Assembly (NCBI RefSeq): GCF_000981585.1
Contig: NZ_LN831776.1
Span: 3,889,187-3,953,186 of the forward strand
DNA length: 64,000 nucleotides
From: Paenibacillus riograndensis SBR5
GTDB taxonomy: Bacteria; Bacillota; Bacilli; Paenibacillales; Paenibacillaceae
Direction: 5' to 3'
Shown piece after piece: positions 61,401 through 64,000 of the stretch; within the stretch, counting starts at the first letter, position 1, and each line of letters begins with the position of its first letter. The position numbers and the translations under genes are program-made. The notes below the pieces were generated by a model. That model ran no database searches. It saw only the letters and a program-made list of their open reading frames with translations, and was not told the DNA's origin.

Positions 61401-62966
61401 ATGAAAAAGTCTTACGTAATTCTTTTAGCTGTGGTGCTTCTCTTTTCGACACTGATTGGATGCAGCCAGGGTTCCAATTCAACCAACACTGCGGATAAGG
61501 AAGACAACTCATCAGCCGCGAAACCGGAGAATAACGGCAAGCCTGCAGAGACGGTAAAAATCAAATATTTGGTTCCCGGCACGGAGCCGAAAGACTACAA
61601 GGAGGTGTTCCAAAAGGTTAATGAGAAGCTGGCTGCGGACGGTGTCGGCGTTGAGGTGGAGAAGATCTACATTCCGTGGGATGCTTGGGATCAGAAGCTG
61701 AACTTGATGTTGTCCACCGGCGAAGATTTCGATCTGTTCCACGTTATGCAAGACCGTACGCCGTTCTCCAGCTATTATAATCGCGGTGCATTGGCGGATA
61801 TCACAGATGCCATCGAAAAATACGGACAGAATCTGAAGAAACATATCCCGGACGATATCTTCGACGGGGCTAAAATCGATGGGAAATATTATGCCGCTCC
61901 GTCCTATTGGGTTGAGATGGCGAGTGAAGGTCAGTTCGATATCCGCCGCGACATTCTCCGCGAGAACAATCTCAAGGAGCCGACTACTCCGGCTGAATTG
62001 ATCAGCGCTTGGGAGACTGTTATGAAGAACTGGAAGGGAAGCAATAAGCCCTATCTGGGCACACGGGCGGATTTTGACCCGATCTTCCTGCATACGTCGA
62101 TCCTGCACCGGACGTATGACACCTTCCCGTTCACGGTGAAGGATAAGTTCTTCTATGTGAATCAGAACGGCGAGGTCAAGTCCTGGATTGAGACCGAGGA
62201 ATTCAAGAAGGATGCGTCCTTCATGCGCGAGCTATACACAAAGGGAATTACCAATCCCGATATCCTGGTCATGAAGCAGGAACAGGTAGACGCGCAGCTC
62301 GACAGCGGTGACTGGTTCGTCCGTCTGGGAACCGGCGGAAGCTTGACCGGGCTCAAGAAGTACAATCCAGAGGCCACTGTAAACGATATCGGTGTTGTGT
62401 GGTTTAACCCGGAGAAAGAATATCTGCGCCCGCTCACCTTCAAAAACGGGAATGCCGTACCGGTGAACAGCAAGCATCCCGAAGCTGCCGTCAAATTCAT
62501 GGATTGGATGCTGGCAAGCCAAGAAAACTATGATCTGGTTCAATATGGCATCGAGGGCAAGCATTACACCAAGGACGGCGAGAAGGGCTATAAGCCGATC
62601 AAAGACCCGAATAACAATAATAATCCGGGGTATAGAGGATCTGATTCGCAAAACGGCAACGTAAACTTCATGCGTTTTGATTTGGAGAATAGCATCCCTG
62701 ATAACAACAAAGTTCTGTTTGAGCCTAATCCGAATGCAGTCAACAGTATCGCGGCGAACTTTATTTTTGACCCGACGAATGTAAGGGCTGAGTACACCAA
62801 CATTATGTCGGAAGCTTCAGCGAGCATCACTCCGATTTATATGGGCGTCCTGGAATACGATAAGGCTTTCCCGGCTGCACTGGAAAAAATGAGAAAAGCC
62901 GGTTTGGATAAGGTAGTTGCGGAATATCAGAAGCAATTCCAGGAATATCAGGCTTCGCTTAAATAA
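61401..62966 (+). CDS. sugar-binding lipoprotein of the second ABC importer
   Basis: 521-residue extracellular lipoprotein. Lipobox L-I-G-Cys21 ends the signal peptide, followed by a Ser/Asn/Lys-rich spacer and a large solute-binding fold (IYIPWDAWDQKLNLMLSTGEDFDLFHV and KNGNAVPVNSKHPEAAVKFMDWM). ATG with AGAAGGAGG upstream. The following gene encodes a DUF1861 enzyme, and the AraC regulator lies divergently upstream of the permeases. The ligand is probably an oligosaccharide that the DUF1861 enzyme then cuts; which one is unknown. Confidence 0.92.
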   Translation: MKKSYVILLAVVLLFSTLIGCSQGSNSTNTADKEDNSSAAKPENNGKPAETVKIKYLVPGTEPKDYKEVFQKVNEKLAADGVGVEVEKIYIPWDAWDQKLNLMLSTGEDFDLFHVMQDRTPFSSYYNRGALADITDAIEKYGQNLKKHIPDDIFDGAKIDGKYYAAPSYWVEMASEGQFDIRRDILRENNLKEPTTPAELISAWETVMKNWKGSNKPYLGTRADFDPIFLHTSILHRTYDTFPFTVKDKFFYVNQNGEVKSWIETEEFKKDASFMRELYTKGITNPDILVMKQEQVDAQLDSGDWFVRLGTGGSLTGLKKYNPEATVNDIGVVWFNPEKEYLRPLTFKNGNAVPVNSKHPEAAVKFMDWMLASQENYDLVQYGIEGKHYTKDGEKGYKPIKDPNNNNNPGYRGSDSQNGNVNFMRFDLENSIPDNNKVLFEPNPNAVNSIAANFIFDPTNVRAEYTNIMSEASASITPIYMGVLEYDKAFPAALEKMRKAGLDKVVAEYQKQFQEYQASLK

Positions 62967-63001
62967 ACGAGCCGATAACAAAAGGGAAGGTGTGGAGAAA
63001 G

Positions 63002-63952
63002 TTGACCCTGCAAGAGCAAAGAATTGAATTTGAAGCGGCAAAAAAGATATATGAGAGTGCAACCTTGAAATTTCATGGTGTGGACGGTTTGGATGTCTAC
63101 AATATTTCGATCCCATTCAAACGGAACGGGAAACGCTATTTGTTCGGACGGGTAGAACACCGCGAGGAATGGGCCCGCTCTTGGGTCCGGTTATTCGAGG
63201 AAACGGGACAGGATGAATGGACTGTGGTAAAAGACAGCATGATCTATACTCTGGAGGACCCTTACATCAGTGAGATTGGTGATGAGCTTGTAATGGGCGG
63301 GACTCATGTACAGTACCAGAGTGGAAGATACAGTACGTTTTTCGGCTATTTCTTCCGGGGCACCGAACTCGACAATTTGTACTACTTTACTACCGGGCCT
63401 AACAAAATGAAGGATATCCGCCTTGTTCCGCTCACGGACGGCAAGATCGGCGTCTTTTCGCGTCCGCGCAGCACCGAGATGAGAGGCAAATTCGGCAGCG
63501 AATCCATGATCGGCTTCACGGTTATTGACAGACTGGAAGAGCTGACCGCGGACGTCATCGAGAACGCACCTTACATTCACGGCATTTTCGGAGAAGGCGA
63601 ATGGGGAGGCGTCAATCAGGCTTATCTGCTGGACAGTGGTAAAATCGGCGTCATCGGACATATCTGCTACCAGGATAAGGATGAGAATGGCGGGGAAGTG
63701 AAGGTGTACCTGAACATGGCCTTTGTCTTTGATCCAACTACCCGGGAGTCATCTGACCTTCATATGATTGGAAGCCGTCCCTGTTACCCGCCGGGACCAT
63801 CCAAGGCACCGTATTTAGCCGACTGTGTTTTTTCTTCGGGCATTGTGATGCGCCCGGACGGCAAAGCCGATCTGTACAGCGGCATTGGCGATTGCCAGGC
63901 AGGGCGTATTACAATCGACTATCCGTTTGCAGGAAATGGGCATCTTGTATAG
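63002..63952 (+). CDS. DUF1861-family five-bladed-propeller protein
   Basis: 316-residue protein of the glycosidase-like beta-propeller clan. Diagnostic blocks are all present: VDGLDVYNISIPF, GRVEHREEWA, LEDPYISEI, YFFRGTELDNLYYFTTGPNKMKDIRLVPL, EGEWGGVNQAYLL, IGVIGHICY and the closing GIGDCQAGRITIDYPF. Relatives GH43, GH130 and others act on arabinans or mannosides, but DUF1861 itself has no assigned reaction. No signal peptide. TTG 63002 is chosen (GGAAGG 11 bp, GGAG 5 bp upstream); GTG 62990 is an alternative. It is the last gene of the second importer operon. Confidence 0.88.
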   Translation: MTLQEQRIEFEAAKKIYESATLKFHGVDGLDVYNISIPFKRNGKRYLFGRVEHREEWARSWVRLFEETGQDEWTVVKDSMIYTLEDPYISEIGDELVMGGTHVQYQSGRYSTFFGYFFRGTELDNLYYFTTGPNKMKDIRLVPLTDGKIGVFSRPRSTEMRGKFGSESMIGFTVIDRLEELTADVIENAPYIHGIFGEGEWGGVNQAYLLDSGKIGVIGHICYQDKDENGGEVKVYLNMAFVFDPTTRESSDLHMIGSRPCYPPGPSKAPYLADCVFSSGIVMRPDGKADLYSGIGDCQAGRITIDYPFAGNGHLV

Positions 63953-63968
63953 AAGAAGTTGGAATGAG

Positions 63969-63990
63969 TGTGTCCTCACAACCGGACACA
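63969..63990 (+). other. hairpin at the window end
   Basis: TGTGTCC and GGACACA pair around an 8-nt loop, 17 bp after the DUF1861 stop. It may be the start of a terminator or attenuator; the window ends before a T-run could be seen. Confidence 0.45.
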
Positions 63991-64000
63991 TCAACAACAT

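Overview
The window looks like chromosome from a Paenibacillus-type Firmicute. Supporting signs are strong Bacillus-type ribosome binding sites with frequent TTG and GTG starts, S-layer-homology (SLH) surface proteins, a T-box-controlled threonyl-tRNA synthetase, LplABC/YtcQP-type sugar transporters paired with YesMN or membrane-bound AraC regulators, and many secreted carbohydrate-active enzymes. No rRNA, tRNA or CRISPR array was recognised. Family names come from motifs read by eye; no database search was run.

Layout. 1-10146: household and stress genes (macrodomain hydrolase, bacteriohemerythrin, metallophosphoesterase), a MarR regulator and an NmrA-type oxidoreductase that share the same palindromic operator, a broken SEC-C/TPR gene between them, and a two-component system plus FtsX-type ABC exporter operon. 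10147-12720: a long non-coding stretch holding a 1526-bp IS4-family element (Tn5-like transposase) inserted exactly in the loop of a hairpin, an array of inverted 26-bp repeats, and terminators. 12721-13246: a small membrane protein/XRE regulator pair under a promoter framed by a 15-bp palindrome. 13404-27878: a beta-glycan, probably galactomannan, locus with a GH74-like Asp-box protein, secreted GH26 mannanase behind a cre box, an ABC sugar importer, a YesN/YesM two-component system and a GH36 alpha-galactosidase. 27879-28561: a second copy of the hairpin plus repeat-array module and a short tandem repeat. 28562-31545: a tightly overlapping operon of phospholipid-type methyltransferase, PAP2 phosphatase and a VanRS-like two-component system.

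31523-37619: mannonate-reductase-like SDR and an AraC regulator on the minus strand, divergent from a run of three Gfo/Idh/MocA oxidoreductases and a TIM-barrel isomerase, which suggests catabolism of an oxidised sugar or cyclitol. 37620-46661: methionine sulfoxide reductase, secreted CBM56-GH64 beta-1,3-glucanase with its own cre box, an SLH-anchored protein with a transcobalamin-like fold plan, an M16C protease and a macrolide-type glycosyltransferase. 46735-53238: hybrid sensor kinase, HAD phosphatase, T-box leader and thrS, an acetyltransferase and an AHSA1-like protein. 53487-56793: a more AT-rich cassette of a sigma factor, a stand-alone winged-helix regulator, a secreted amidase and an SLH protein. 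56891-63952: a second sugar-uptake locus with a membrane AraC regulator, two permeases, a lipoprotein binding protein and a DUF1861 beta-propeller enzyme.

Two regulator-plus-importer loci are built on the same plan, uptake genes beside polysaccharide enzymes, and two secreted glycanase genes have CcpA-type cre boxes. This points to a saprophyte that degrades plant and fungal polysaccharides under catabolite control.
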